A DNA stretch of 64,000 nucleotides from Streptomyces sp. Ag109_O5-1. Lineage in GTDB: Bacteria; Actinomycetota; Actinomycetes; Streptomycetales; Streptomycetaceae. Of the stretch, positions 42,618 to 50,564 are shown piece after piece; positions within the stretch are counted from its first letter, which is position 1, and each line of letters begins with the position of its first letter. The translations under genes and the position numbers were made by a program. The stretch is from positions 868,001-932,000 of the forward strand of contig NZ_RKQF01000001.1 in NCBI RefSeq assembly GCF_003814875.1, in the 5' to 3' direction. Below the pieces are notes generated by a model. The model saw only the letters and a list, made by a program, of their open reading frames with translations. It did not search any database and was not told the origin of the DNA.

Positions 42618-42657
42618 CCGACCATCCGGATCGGCGACCCGGATATTCGGATCAGTG
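42618..42657 (-). promoter_or_regulatory. inverted, diverged copy of the 40-kb TetR operator
   Basis: The minus strand of 42643-42657 reads CACTGATCCGAATAT, identical to 39956-39970. Ten bases further on GATCCGGATnGTC follows at the same offset as in the original. The surrounding 42490-42925 gap has no recognisable gene, so the element may be left from a lost target. Confidence 0.5.
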
Positions 42658-42756
42658 CCACTGCGGCCCCGCAGGTTCCGGCTCGCCATCTCGCTCGTTT
42701 TCGTGCTGCCTGGGCCGGCCGCCCCTTTCCGACGTGCTGTGATGGGCTTCACCGTA

Positions 42757-42776
42757 AACATGAGGCCCCCCTCGGG
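42757..42776. promoter_or_regulatory. AACATGAGG-CCTC operator-like site, copy 1
   Basis: AACATGAGGCCCCCCTCGGG has the GAGG-N4-CCTC inverted arms seen in the promoter of the TetR gene at 44053-44757. It lies 150 bases before the secreted-protein gene at 42926. Confidence 0.55.
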
Positions 42777-42793
42777 TACGGTGGATCGCGCCG

Positions 42794-42813
42794 AACATGA
42801 GGACCCCCTCCGG
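42794..42813. promoter_or_regulatory. AACATGAGG-CCTC operator-like site, copy 2
   Basis: AACATGAGGACCCCCTCCGG is the second copy, 37 bases after the first on the same strand, about 113 bases before the ATG at 42926. Confidence 0.55.
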
Positions 42814-42925
42814 ATGTCCCGCACAGCTCGGCACCCGGCTGATCCGGAATCCCCGGGACGCACAACACGGACATGACAGCGGCCGCCACGTCGGCGGAAC
42901 CGCCCCACATCACAAGGAAACGACC

Positions 42926-43285
42926 ATGAACAAGTGGATCAGGCGCGCCTCGATCGCTGTTGCTTCTACGACACTGGCCGGCGGAGCCCTTCTCGGAGCC
43001 GGCGGCTCGGCATCGGCGGCGACCGCCTCGGAACCCGTGCAGCACGCACAGTACTCAAGTGCCGCCTTCGCTTCCGGCAGCGATCGCGCCACTCACCGTG
43101 CGGACGGACACCAGAGCGGTCACCACGACGACCGGTACCGCTACCGCGCAGGGGAAGAGCGTCGGGACGGTCGCCACCTGTACGTCTGGGACGGGCACCG
43201 TTGGGACGAGGCGACGACGTGGTACGGCGTCGGCGGCGACCGCTGGTACCTGGACCAGGTCGCGTGGTACCTGCAGCAGCGGTGA
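42926..43285 (+). CDS. small secreted protein
   Basis: From the ATG at 42926 (AAGGAAA six bases upstream) the protein is 119 residues. A Sec signal peptide covers residues 1 to about 31 ('ASIAVASTTLAGGALLGAGG', cleavage after 'SASA'). The mature part is His-, Asp- and Arg-rich ('HQSGHHDDRYRYRAGEERR') and ends in Trp/Tyr-rich 'YVWDGHRWDEATTWYGVGG'. No family was recognised. Two TetR-type sites upstream may control it. Confidence 0.7.
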   Translation: MNKWIRRASIAVASTTLAGGALLGAGGSASAATASEPVQHAQYSSAAFASGSDRATHRADGHQSGHHDDRYRYRAGEERRDGRHLYVWDGHRWDEATTWYGVGGDRWYLDQVAWYLQQR

Positions 43286-43501
43286 TGCGGCCGCAGGTCA
43301 TCACGGTCGGTTTGACGAGCTGCAACGGCATGCCCGGGGACTGCGTCGTTGCGACTCGTCAAGCCGACCGTACGAAGCCGACCGCGCGCCGATCCGGCAT
43401 CAGCCCCGGGCCGATGAAGTCGCATCCTCGCCGAACCGTGCGTCGAAGCGCACGGAGAGCGAGCGCAGTACCGGGCGAGCAGGACATGGGAGCGAGGGAC
43501 A

Positions 43502-43924
43502 GTGAGATCGGTCAGAACCGTGGCGCACGAGCTGCCCGTGCAGTTTGTCGTGTCACACGACCTGGCGGTGCCGATGCATGCGGCACTGCGGTACGAAGCG
43601 GATGACCCCTATGCCGTCCGCGCCGTCTTCCAGCCCCTGGGCGAGGGAGCAGCGGTCGAGTGGTTCTTCAGTCGCGACATGATGACTCAGGCCCTGAGGG
43701 AGCACACCGGACACGGAGACGTCCGCATGTGGCCGGCCGTCGGCTCGGGACGCGAGGTGGTGTACATCGCTCTCCACGCACCCGCGGGATCGGCCCTGCT
43801 CGCGTTCCCCGCACAGGGCGTGGAATCCTTCCTGCGCGAGACGTGGTCCGCGGTCGCGCCGGGGACCGAATCCAGTCGGCTCGACCTGGACGCCGAGCTG
43901 ACACAGCTGCTGGCGGAAAGCTGA
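43502..43924 (+). CDS. SsgA-like sporulation/cell-division protein (SALP)
   Basis: The 140-residue protein matches the SsgA/SsgB family: 'VPMHAALRYEADDPYAVRAV' is the conserved N-terminal block, followed by 'VEWFFSRDMMTQALREHTG', 'GDVRMWPAVGSGREVVYIAL' and 'SALLAFPAQGVESFL'. SALPs guide peptidoglycan synthesis and septation during sporulation in actinomycetes. The GTG at 43502 has GAGGGA upstream. It is monocistronic and ends in a strong hairpin. Which paralogue it is cannot be told. Confidence 0.9.
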   Translation: MRSVRTVAHELPVQFVVSHDLAVPMHAALRYEADDPYAVRAVFQPLGEGAAVEWFFSRDMMTQALREHTGHGDVRMWPAVGSGREVVYIALHAPAGSALLAFPAQGVESFLRETWSAVAPGTESSRLDLDAELTQLLAES

Positions 43925-43961
43925 ACGCGTCCCCCGGACGGCGACACCCTCGCAGGCCTGA

Positions 43962-43995
43962 GTGAGCCCGATGCCGACGGCGGCACCGGGCTCAC
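43962..43995. terminator. bidirectional stem-loop
   Basis: GTGAGCCCG (43962-43970) pairs with CGGGCTCAC (43987-43995), with an inner TGCCG/CGGCA stem and one mismatch. It lies between the convergent SALP and TetR genes, 38 and 58 bases from their stops. Confidence 0.75.
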
Positions 43996-44052
43996 CATGT
44001 GTGTCCCGTTGCCCGGCATCTCCCGTTGCCCGGCGGCCTCACCTGCCGGGGC

Positions 44053-44757
44053 TCATGCCCCCTCGTCGCACTCGCGGCATTCCTCTTCGGGGCACTCGAG
44101 AGTGGTGAGGGTCTGATCGACCTGCTCGGGGGTCAGCGGCGGCTCTGGCAGCTCGTGGGCGCACTGGGCACGGAAGGCGTCGAGCATCAGGTGAAGGTGG
44201 CGGCGCCAGGCGTTGGGAGCGACGGCACGTGTGGCCCGGATGATCCCGGCCTGGGACCAGACCACGAAAGCGAGGTCTTCCGGGGTGACATCGTCGCGGA
44301 GGACACCCTGCTCCTGGGCGTTGCGGAAGATCTGAGCGGCCCGTTCTTCCGTGCGCTCGAACAATCCCCTGCTGAGCGCATGGATCGGCAGCCGGGCCGA
44401 CACCAGGTCGTTGAAGGCACGGTCACAGGCCAGCAGTTCGCAGAGCTTTTCCAGGTAGTGGCAGAACCCGTCCCAGGCGTCGTCCATGGCCGCGGCCTCC
44501 TCGGCGGCGTCCAGCAGATCCGTGAACTTCGCGGTGAACAGCACCTCGACCAGGTCGAGCCTGCGGGGGAAGTGCCGGTAGAGCGTCCCGATCGCGACGC
44601 CCGCCTCGCGGGCAACACCCTCCAGGGAAGCGTCCAGCCCCTGTTCGGCGAAGGCCTTGCGGGCGGCGGCCACGATCGCGTCCCTGTTGCGCTGCGCATC
44701 GCGGCGCAGCGGCTTGGCCGGCCCCTGGGACGCGGACAGGACGTGCTGCTGGCTCAT
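44053..44757 (-). CDS. TetR-family repressor
   Basis: The 234-residue protein has an HTH in '[20 protein letters not shown]' and '[19 protein letters not shown]'. The C-terminal SbtR-like region has '[20 protein letters not shown]', and an acidic Cys-containing tail '[14 protein letters not shown]' is unusual. Its own promoter carries an AACATGAGGG-CCCCCTCG site (44769-44786), and two similar sites lie at 42757 and 42794. It probably represses itself and a unit near 42.9 kb. Confidence 0.87.
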   Translation of the reverse strand: MSQQHVLSASQGPAKPLRRDAQRNRDAIVAAARKAFAEQGLDASLEGVAREAGVAIGTLYRHFPRRLDLVEVLFTAKFTDLLDAAEEAAAMDDAWDGFCHYLEKLCELLACDRAFNDLVSARLPIHALSRGLFERTEERAAQIFRNAQEQGVLRDDVTPEDLAFVVWSQAGIIRATRAVAPNAWRRHLHLMLDAFRAQCAHELPEPPLTPEQVDQTLTTLECPEEECRECDEGA

Positions 44758-44768
44758 ACATCGAGGCT

Positions 44769-44786
44769 AACATGAGGGCCCCCTCG
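44769..44786. promoter_or_regulatory. TetR autoregulatory operator
   Basis: AACATGAGGGCCCCCTCG contains GAGGG-CC-CCCTC arms and starts 12 bases upstream of the TetR ATG. Confidence 0.65.
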
Positions 44787-45071
44787 AATTCAGGCTGTGA
44801 CCCCTCTCACGTCACGGACACGGCGCGAGCAACACACCCATCTCCCTCGGCGGACGCCGCCCGGAACCAGCAGCAGATCGCCTGGAAACCCCCGCCTTGC
44901 TGCCGGCCGAGTTCGCCGAGACAGTCGAGACGTCTTGCCTTCAGCACCCCGGCATCGAACACCTGGCCACCTCCCCAGCATCTGGCGTTTGCACGACCAG
45001 AGGCACAGACACGCTGCACCACCAACACACGCAGAACCTGCTGGGCACTGCGCGCACCGGGTCGGCCACCA

Positions 45072-45420
45072 CCGCTCAGCGGCCCCGTGACCATGCTCGC
45101 CTGGTCCTTCATCCGCGACGACCAACCCCTCGGCGACACCGCCCGCCAGGTCGTCCTCGCCCTGCGCGACGAGGTCAACGACCTGGAGAGGTCCGGTACT
45201 TCGGTCATCCAGGTCGACGAACCCGCAGTGCGCGAGACACAGCCACTGCGCGCCGCCGACCGCGCCTCGTGTCTGGCGTGGGCAACGGAGGCTATCCGGC
45301 CCACCACCAGCGGGGTCCGTCCCGGCACCCAGATCCACACCCACATGTGCTGCGCCGAATCCGGCGACAGCGTCCAGGCCATCGACGGCCTCGACGCCGA
45401 CGTCATCAGCCCGGAGGCCC
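45072..45420 (+). pseudogene. metE: metE (cobalamin-independent methionine synthase) internal fragment
   Basis: The frame '[20 protein letters not shown]', '[20 protein letters not shown]', '[20 protein letters not shown]' and '[13 protein letters not shown]' is the C-terminal catalytic region of MetE, including the His and Cys zinc ligands. The N-terminal half, and everything after 'DADVIS', are missing. The frame then runs straight into a YHYH-protein fragment. It is therefore a relic, not an enzyme. Confidence 0.85.
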
Positions 45421-45965
45421 CGGGGCACTCCACCGGGCGCTTCCCCGTGCAGAAGGGCACTCCCGCCCACAAGTACTACGCGGAGATTCCCTCGCCCGGG
45501 TACCCCAACGCCGCCGCGATCCCCATCAAGCCATGGAATCTCGACGTCACTGTTCCCCGCGACCCGGTCGCCCGGGCGACGCCCACGTGTATCTCCCAGC
45601 TCACGACCGGGATGGCGCCGGCGGGCGGCACCTTCCACCTGGAGGCGGCCACCGACGCGGAGGGCCGCCCGGTCGACCCGAACGCGGCCCTGCCCCTCGA
45701 CCGCTGCTGGGGCCACCCGTACGAGACGCAGTACCACTACCACGGCCCCTCACAGACCTGCTTCGGTAAGACGGCTTCCCGCGGGCCCGTGACCGCGAGC
45801 CGCTCCCGGCACTCGCCGCTCGTGGGATACGCCATCGACGGCTTCGGGATCTACGGGCCGCGCGGCGAGGACGGAAAGATCGTCAGGAACCAGTACCTCG
45901 ACGTCTGCCACGGCCACACAGACGATCATGTGGGACGGCAAGCAGGTCGTCACGTACCACGAAGC
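45421..45965 (+). pseudogene. YHYH-domain protein fragment, frameshifted
   Basis: In frame with the metE fragment comes '[20 protein letters not shown]', later '[17 protein letters not shown]' and '[20 protein letters not shown]', then 'LDVCHGHT': the YHYH protein family, normally secreted. After 'CHGHT' the family continuation '[14 protein letters not shown]' is found only in another frame, so a small indel lies near 45918-45921. The signal peptide and the C-terminus are missing. Confidence 0.75.
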
Positions 45966-46122
45966 TGCCCGCCTTCGAACGCCACCTCGCCCCGAGAGTG
46001 AACAGAACCCGTTCGATCGTGTCCAGACGCTGCGGACAGGCCACTCCCCCCCATGCGCCGACCGTATCGGTGAGGGAGTCGGTGAAGGCGGCAATGGCGG
46101 CGTCATCGGGCACGCGAGACAC
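45955..46122 (-). pseudogene. truncated unidentified gene start
   Basis: A GTG at 46122 opens 'SRVPDDAAIAAFTDSLTDTV' and '[20 protein letters not shown]', which looks like real helical protein sequence, perhaps the N-terminus of a DNA-modification or plasmid-type protein. Near 45955 it runs into the antisense of the YHYH fragment, so it is cut short. The family is not recognised with certainty. Confidence 0.35.
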
Positions 46123-46127
46123 GGTCC

Positions 46128-46391
46128 CGTCGCCGAGCTTCGCCTGGACCGACTACCGCTACCTGCTCATCGCCGGTCGGGACTGGCTCTGACCGTCCAC
46201 CAACTGCCCTCCTACGCACCGGACCTCAACCCGCTGGAGGGCATCTGGTCCGTGCTGCGGCGCGGCTGACTGTTCAACACCGCCTTCACCACGACCGATC
46301 AGCTGAGCCCGACCATCCGCCGCGGTCTGAGAGCGATCCGATACCGCCCCAGCCTGATCGACGGGTGCCTCGCCGGAACCGGGCTGTCACT
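46128..46391 (+). mobile_element. IS630-family transposase remnant
   Basis: 'FAWTDYRYLLIA' joins directly to 'GRDWL', losing about 35 residues. A two-base insertion (CT doubled near 46188) shifts the frame to 'LTVHQLPSYAPDLNPLEGIW' and 'SVLRRG'. Then TGA (46267-46269) replaces Trp before 'LFNTAFTTTDQL' and 'GLRAIRYRPSLIDGCLAGTG'. These are the DDE C-terminal motifs of IS630 transposases. The copy is inactive. No terminal inverted repeats were found. Confidence 0.8.
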
Positions 46392-46629
46392 TCCGCCCAC
46401 GACAGCCCGAGTTCAAGCACAGTAGGCATCACGCACGGGGCCGCGATGCCCATGACGAGGAGACGGCCGACTGGCCCCACGAAGGCTGCGGATTTTTTTT
46501 CGGATCGCGACAACCTCGGGTGGGGCCGCACGTCTGGTGGGGTGAAAGGCGGTTTCCGGGACGGGATTTTCAGTCCCGGTGCTGCCTGACCTGTCAGCGT
46601 TGTCCATGAACTCTATGGAGTCGTTTCCT

Positions 46630-47073
46630 ATGCGCCACGTCCGCGCCAAGAAGTCAAACCGTTCCCTCCGCACCTGGGTGCTGGGGTCGACTGCCGGTCT
46701 CGCCCTGGTGGTGGGCGGCGGCATCGCCGCTCAGGCGGCCACCGCCGGCCACGCGCACCCGGCCAAGTCGGCGACGGTCGACCCGAAGCCCGTGCCTTCC
46801 GCCCCGGGGAAGCACACCTCCACCGACACCGACCCGACCCCGGTCCCGGGCGACGCGAACGGCAAGCCCTACCCGTCTGCCGTGCCCTCCACCCCGGGGA
46901 AGCACACCTCCACCGACACCGACCCGACCCCGGTCCCAGGCGACGCGAACGGCAAGCCCTACCCGTCTGCCGTGCCCTCCACCCCGGGGAAGCACACCTC
47001 CACCGACACCGACCCGACCCCGGTCCCGGGCGACGCGAACGGCAAGCCCTACCCGGGCAACACCAGCCGCTGA
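46630..47073 (+). CDS. secreted or wall protein with three 30-residue repeats
   Basis: From the ATG at 46630 the protein is 147 residues. Residues 1 to about 40 form a signal/anchor ('RTWVLGSTAGLALVVGGGIA'). The rest is three near-identical repeats of about 30 residues, each with 'PGKHTSTDTDPTPVPGDANG' and 'KPYPSAVPST'. Thr/Pro/Asp-rich repeats like these form extended stalks. GGAG lies ten bases upstream; an earlier ATG at 46606 is possible. A sigma-factor gene follows after a terminator. Confidence 0.7.
   Translation: MRHVRAKKSNRSLRTWVLGSTAGLALVVGGGIAAQAATAGHAHPAKSATVDPKPVPSAPGKHTSTDTDPTPVPGDANGKPYPSAVPSTPGKHTSTDTDPTPVPGDANGKPYPSAVPSTPGKHTSTDTDPTPVPGDANGKPYPGNTSR
46802..47055 (+). repeat. 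90-bp tandem coding repeat, 2.8 copies
   Basis: Units begin at 46802, 46892 and 46982 (CCCCGGGGAAGCACACC). They are almost identical in DNA, differing for example by one A/G near 46938. This points to recent expansion or gene conversion. Confidence 0.9.
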
Positions 47074-47091
47074 GCCGCCGACCATAGGCGT

Positions 47092-47120
47092 GGCGGGGCC
47101 GGACAGGAGCCGGCCCCGCC
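47092..47120 (+). terminator. 11-bp perfect stem-loop
   Basis: GGCGGGGCCGG (47092-47102) pairs with CCGGCCCCGCC (47110-47120), loop of 7. It lies 18 bases after the repeat-protein stop and 24 before the sigma-factor start, so it insulates the two genes. Confidence 0.75.
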
Positions 47121-47144
47121 GTACCCCTGATATGAACGAGGACG

Positions 47145-47777
47145 ATGCAGCTCACCCTTGCCCTGCCCTGGTGGGCCCGGCTACTGCGCCGCGCCGGGAC
47201 CACCTCCTCCACTCCGGCGTCGGGCGCACCGCTCCCCGGCCGACGGTTCCGGCATCTGCGTTCGGTGGCCGACCGGGACAGCGAGGAAGACTCCCCCACA
47301 CTCGCCGACCTGTACCGGACCCGGCGGCTCGACATGGTCCGGCTGGCGGTCTTCCTGGTGGACGACCTGCACACCGCCGAGGACGTCGTCCAGGATGCCT
47401 TCGCCGCCGTCTGCCGTCGGCACGGCGAACGGCTGGACGACCTCCACGACGCGCATGCCTACCTCCACACCGCGGTGGTCAACGCCGCCCGCTCGGTGCT
47501 GCGTCGGCGGCGCACCGCGCGCGCGTACACCCCGCCGTACCAGGGTCCGGGGGCGCCGGTCGACGAGCTGCTGCTGCTCGCCGAGGAGCACCGGCAGGTC
47601 TTCGACGCGCTGGCGCAGCTCACCGCGCGCCAGCGCGAGGTACTGGTCCTGCGTTACTGGTCCGACCTGACCGAGGCGCAGATCGCCGAGACCCTCGGCG
47701 TGTCCCGTGGCACCGTCAAGTCGACCGCGAGCCGCGCGCTTGCCACACTGGAAAAACTCTTGGAGGTGGACCGATGA
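47145..47777 (+). CDS. ECF-type RNA polymerase sigma factor
   Basis: The 210-residue protein has region 2 ('LADLYRTRRLDMVRLAVFLV', 'DDLHTAEDVVQDAFAAVCRR') and region 4 ('LTARQREVLVLRYWSDLTEA', 'QIAETLGVSRGTVKSTASRA'), with a short linker as in ECF sigmas. A 40-residue basic N-terminal extension is present; the ATG at 47145 is preceded by GAGG only three bases away, so a later start is possible. It overlaps the next gene (ATGA), which encodes a small membrane protein likely to be its regulator. Confidence 0.88.
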   Translation: MQLTLALPWWARLLRRAGTTSSTPASGAPLPGRRFRHLRSVADRDSEEDSPTLADLYRTRRLDMVRLAVFLVDDLHTAEDVVQDAFAAVCRRHGERLDDLHDAHAYLHTAVVNAARSVLRRRRTARAYTPPYQGPGAPVDELLLLAEEHRQVFDALAQLTARQREVLVLRYWSDLTEAQIAETLGVSRGTVKSTASRALATLEKLLEVDR

Positions 47778-48088
47778 GTGCTCGGGCACCGATCGAGGAA
47801 CGGCTGCGCGCTGCGCTGGAAGCGCGCGGGCAGCTCATCAGCGCCCACGATCTGTCACCGGCCCGCCCGCCTGCCGGAAGTACCTGGGGCACGCGCAGGA
47901 TTCGGCGGGTGCTGTACGTTGCCGCAGCCGCCACCGCGGCGGCCGCAGCCGCCGTCATCCTCGTGCTGTCCTCCGACACCCCGGACCGCCCCCGCCCGGC
48001 ACCGCCCGCACAACATTCCAGCCCCACCGCCACCCCTACCTCCACCGTCCCGTCCCCGGTGCCCTCCGCCGTCCCATCCACGCCCTAA
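47774..48088 (+). CDS. small single-pass membrane protein, probable anti-sigma partner
   Basis: The 104-residue protein has a cytoplasmic N-terminus ('IEERLRAALEARGQLISAHD'), one transmembrane segment 'VLYVAAAATAAAAAAVILVL' (about 46-65), and a Pro/Thr/Ser-rich outer tail. It overlaps the sigma gene by ATGA. Position and topology suggest an anti-sigma factor, but no ASD or zinc motif (HxxxCxxC) is visible, so this is inference. Confidence 0.65.
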   Translation: MSARAPIEERLRAALEARGQLISAHDLSPARPPAGSTWGTRRIRRVLYVAAAATAAAAAAVILVLSSDTPDRPRPAPPAQHSSPTATPTSTVPSPVPSAVPSTP

Positions 48089-48102
48089 AGGCTGTCCCGT
48101 AA

Positions 48103-48293
48103 ACGACCTTTGACGTAAGGCCCGTTGGTGGTGCTTGGGCCGCGTTGGTGGGCTTCGCGGCCTGGAGCAGGTTGTGCAGATGTGCGACGCCGAGCACGGC
48201 GGCATGGACGCCCTCGCCCTTCAAGCGGCGGTCGCGGAACGGTAGCTGCCTGAGTGCTGGATCGGTGGTCGAGCCCGCTGCGAGGTGGTGCAT
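48103..48293 (-). mobile_element. probable transposase C-terminal remnant
   Basis: The minus frame reads 'LRQLPFRDRRLKGEGVHAAV' and 'LGVAHLHNLLQAAKPTNAAQ', a sequence style I associate with the 3' ends of actinobacterial IS elements, next to GGCTGTCCCGTAAACGAC, which could be an element end. There is no start and no catalytic part. The family could not be placed. Confidence 0.35.
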
Positions 48294-48323
48294 GTCCCGG
48301 CTGAGCGAAGGCCGGTCCGCCGG

Positions 48324-48929
48324 TTATGCGGCGGTGGTGCCCAGCAGGAGGTCGAAGGCGTCATTCGCCTCGCGGAGCACCGCCGTCGCGTCGTGGCTGC
48401 CGAGGCGCCACGCCGCCTGGTAGCAGGCGAGGGTCAACTGGGCGGCGAGGACGGCAGTGGCCGGCGGGGTGCCGTGGTCGATCAGGTACTTCTCAAGGAG
48501 GTCGGCGTAATGCCGGGTCTTGCGGGTGTGGCGGTCTTCGAGCTCGGGGTGCTGCTTGACCAGACGGTGGTAGACCGCGTAGTGGCCGGGGTTGCGGGCG
48601 GCCTCGGTGCAGATCACGAGCAGCAGCCGCCGAGATGCGGCCAGTGCCTGCGCGAGATCCTGGAGCGGCTCGGTGGGCGCATCGCGCATGGCCGCGGTGA
48701 GCGCGCGCACGAAGTCGTCCTCGGTGGAGAAGACGACTTCCTGCTTGTCGCCGAAGTAGCGGAAGAAGGTGGTGCGGCCGATCTCGGCCCGCTGGGCGAT
48801 CTCGTCCACGGTGACGACATCGAACCCCCGCTCCATGAAGAGCGCGAAGGCCGTCTCGATGATCCGTTCCCGGGTCTGGCGGCGTTTGCGGTCCCGCAAT
48901 GACTCCACCGGAGACTTGTTCGCGCTCAT
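48324..48929 (-). CDS. TetR-family regulator
   Basis: The 201-residue protein has a canonical HTH: 'RIIETAFALFMERGFDVVTV', 'DEIAQRAEIGRTTFFRYFGD', 'KQEVVF'. The ligand domain has 'LTLACYQAAWRLGSHDATAV'. Its ATG overlaps the SDR stop (ATGA), so the regulator is second in the operon and feeds back on it. The palindrome at 49900-49912 upstream of the SDR gene is its probable operator. Confidence 0.88.
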   Translation of the reverse strand: MSANKSPVESLRDRKRRQTRERIIETAFALFMERGFDVVTVDEIAQRAEIGRTTFFRYFGDKQEVVFSTEDDFVRALTAAMRDAPTEPLQDLAQALAASRRLLLVICTEAARNPGHYAVYHRLVKQHPELEDRHTRKTRHYADLLEKYLIDHGTPPATAVLAAQLTLACYQAAWRLGSHDATAVLREANDAFDLLLGTTAA

Positions 48930-49870
48930 TCGGCCAGGATATCCGCCCTTCCCGCCCCGCGGTCAGCGTCGACGAGGCGGGCGGCCCCGCGCCACAGCTC
49001 CTCCTCGCGGGCCTCGTCGTGCGACTCAGGCGACGACGGAACGTTGCGGCCGCGATCGAGGTAGGACCCGGTCCGGGCGGTCAGCCCGGTCAGGATCGTC
49101 TCAGTGAGCCGGGCGCCCGCCTGCTGCGGCGTCATGCCCCGGCCGAGGAACCGCTGAAGCTGGAAGAATCCGTTGAGCACGCCCCGCACGGGCCCCGGGG
49201 CATGGCGGAAGAAGTCGGTGCCCGCGACGAGCGCCGGGTTGTAGGAGTAGACGCCGACGCTCTCGGGCAGGCGGCGGGCCAGCGCGTGGGTCAGGTAGAT
49301 GACGCCGAGTTTGCTGGTCGCGTACGCCCGCCCGGCCTCCCGCGCGCCACCGGCACGAGGCGTGGCCAGTCGTTCCGGCGTCTCCCAGCGCGGCGGCGGC
49401 GTGGCGCCGAGCGTGTAGCGGAACTGCCCGAAGTGGCAGTCGCTCGAAGTGAGCACGATCCAGCCGGGACCGGTGAACCGGGGCAGCAGCTCCCTGACGA
49501 GCAGGTAGTGGGACAGCACATTGACCCCGAAGGTCATCTCGTAACCGTCCGTGGTGAGTTTCCCGGTCGTCGTGACCGTCAGGCCGGCGTTGCCGAGATA
49601 GCCGCCGAGCGACGGCAGGTACCCGGTGTCGAGCCCACGCAGAATCTCCCCCACCGCCCGCCTGATCTCGGCGAGCGAAGCGAGGTCACACCCCACGCCT
49701 GTGACCCCGGAAGCACCGGTGGCCTCGGCCAGTTCCGCAGCGAGGCGTTCGCCGCCGCGGCGAACCAGCACGACGTAATGATCCTGGGGCCGTTCTCGGA
49801 TCAGCAACTCGACGGCCTCGCGGCCGAAACCGCGGGTCACTCCGGTCAACACGATGGTCCGGCTGTCCAT
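48926..49870 (-). CDS. SDR-family oxidoreductase (protochlorophyllide reductase-like group)
   Basis: From the ATG at 49870 the protein is 314 residues. It has 'IVLTGVTRGFGREAVELLI', 'YLGNAGLTVTT' (NAG motif), 'WIVLTSSDCHFGQF' (Ser) and 'AYATSKLGVIYLTHALA' (YxxxK). AAGGGG lies six bases upstream of 49870. An ATG at 49897 would sit only two bases from the operator and is less likely. The substrate is unknown. Operon: SDR, then its TetR regulator. Confidence 0.87.
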   Translation of the reverse strand: MDSRTIVLTGVTRGFGREAVELLIRERPQDHYVVLVRRGGERLAAELAEATGASGVTGVGCDLASLAEIRRAVGEILRGLDTGYLPSLGGYLGNAGLTVTTTGKLTTDGYEMTFGVNVLSHYLLVRELLPRFTGPGWIVLTSSDCHFGQFRYTLGATPPPRWETPERLATPRAGGAREAGRAYATSKLGVIYLTHALARRLPESVGVYSYNPALVAGTDFFRHAPGPVRGVLNGFFQLQRFLGRGMTPQQAGARLTETILTGLTARTGSYLDRGRNVPSSPESHDEAREEELWRGAARLVDADRGAGRADILAE

Positions 49871-49899
49871 GACAGACCCCTTGGTATCGAGTTCCATGT

Positions 49900-49912
49900 G
49901 GTACTGAGTACC
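49900..49912. promoter_or_regulatory. operator palindrome of the SDR-TetR operon
   Basis: GGTACTGAGTACC is a 13-bp perfect inverted repeat around a central G, 30-42 bases upstream of the SDR start. Confidence 0.7.
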
Positions 49913-50146
49913 GTAACACGCCGTGGCTCACTTCCGGCGTGTACTTCCCGGCCGCGAGGCGTATGCGGGGGCGTGTGCGGGTCCCCGCGAACCCGTACCC
50001 GAGCTTCAAGGCGGCGATCGACGGGCTGACGAGTCGTCGTGAGGCGCCGGGCAGCCAATCGGCGGAAGCCACAAGCGGCGGAGGATCGAAAGCCACACCC
50101 GACGCCCCTGGATGGGCCACCCACACGAAGGGCCGGCCCTGCCCCG

Positions 50147-50420
50147 TGGATGAACGCAGGGAGAAGAACGAAGCGGCCGCCCTGGTCAAGGTCTGCAAGG
50201 CGAACGAGGCGATCCTCGACCCGAGTTGGCGGAGATCGACGCGGTGGCCGCAGCCCGGCGGGCAGGCTTCACGTGGGCGGCGATCGCCGCTGAGGTCGGG
50301 AGGGAGCAGCCGAGCTGCATGGGTGCCGTGGTCTTGTCATCCGGCACCACGCCTACGAGATCAGCCCGGCCGCCGTCCATGCATTCGAGGCGGAGAACCG
50401 TCGAAAGCCCGCCAGATCAT
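50147..50420 (+). pseudogene. frameshifted HTH-type small gene
   Basis: Three frames must be joined: 'DERREKNEAAALVKVCKANE', then 'AEIDAVAAARRAGFTWAAIA' with 'AEVGREQPSC' (an HTH-like helix pair), then 'RHHAYEISPAAVHAFEAENR'. Together they look like a short DNA-binding protein of the type found on actinobacterial mobile elements. Two frame breaks (near 50220 and 50320) make it a pseudogene. 49913-50146 holds no recognisable gene. Confidence 0.4.
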
Positions 50421-50564
50421 CGCACCCTCGGTGATCTGTGGTGGCCCCGGGCCCGCCGGCTCCGCACCTCACAGCTCCACCTGAGCCGAAGTCACCGCAC
50501 GGCGACCATTGCAGGCAGGATGACCCACGCGGCGAGTGCCGCCGCGGCACCGGGGAGACCTCGC

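Noticed and set aside
44772..46001. A single 409-codon novel protein
   Set aside because: Its middle is metE and its end is a YHYH protein, both truncated, and the start has no ribosome site; treated as two pseudogenes.
46550..46580. CCGGGAC...GTCCCGG hairpin as an ECF promoter or riboswitch
   Set aside because: Only a short 7-bp stem without T-tract, and no recognisable aptamer or -35/-10 pair could be defined.
46802..47055. Regularly spaced repeats as a possible CRISPR array
   Set aside because: The 90-bp units are contiguous, without unique spacers, and lie in frame inside a secreted-protein gene.
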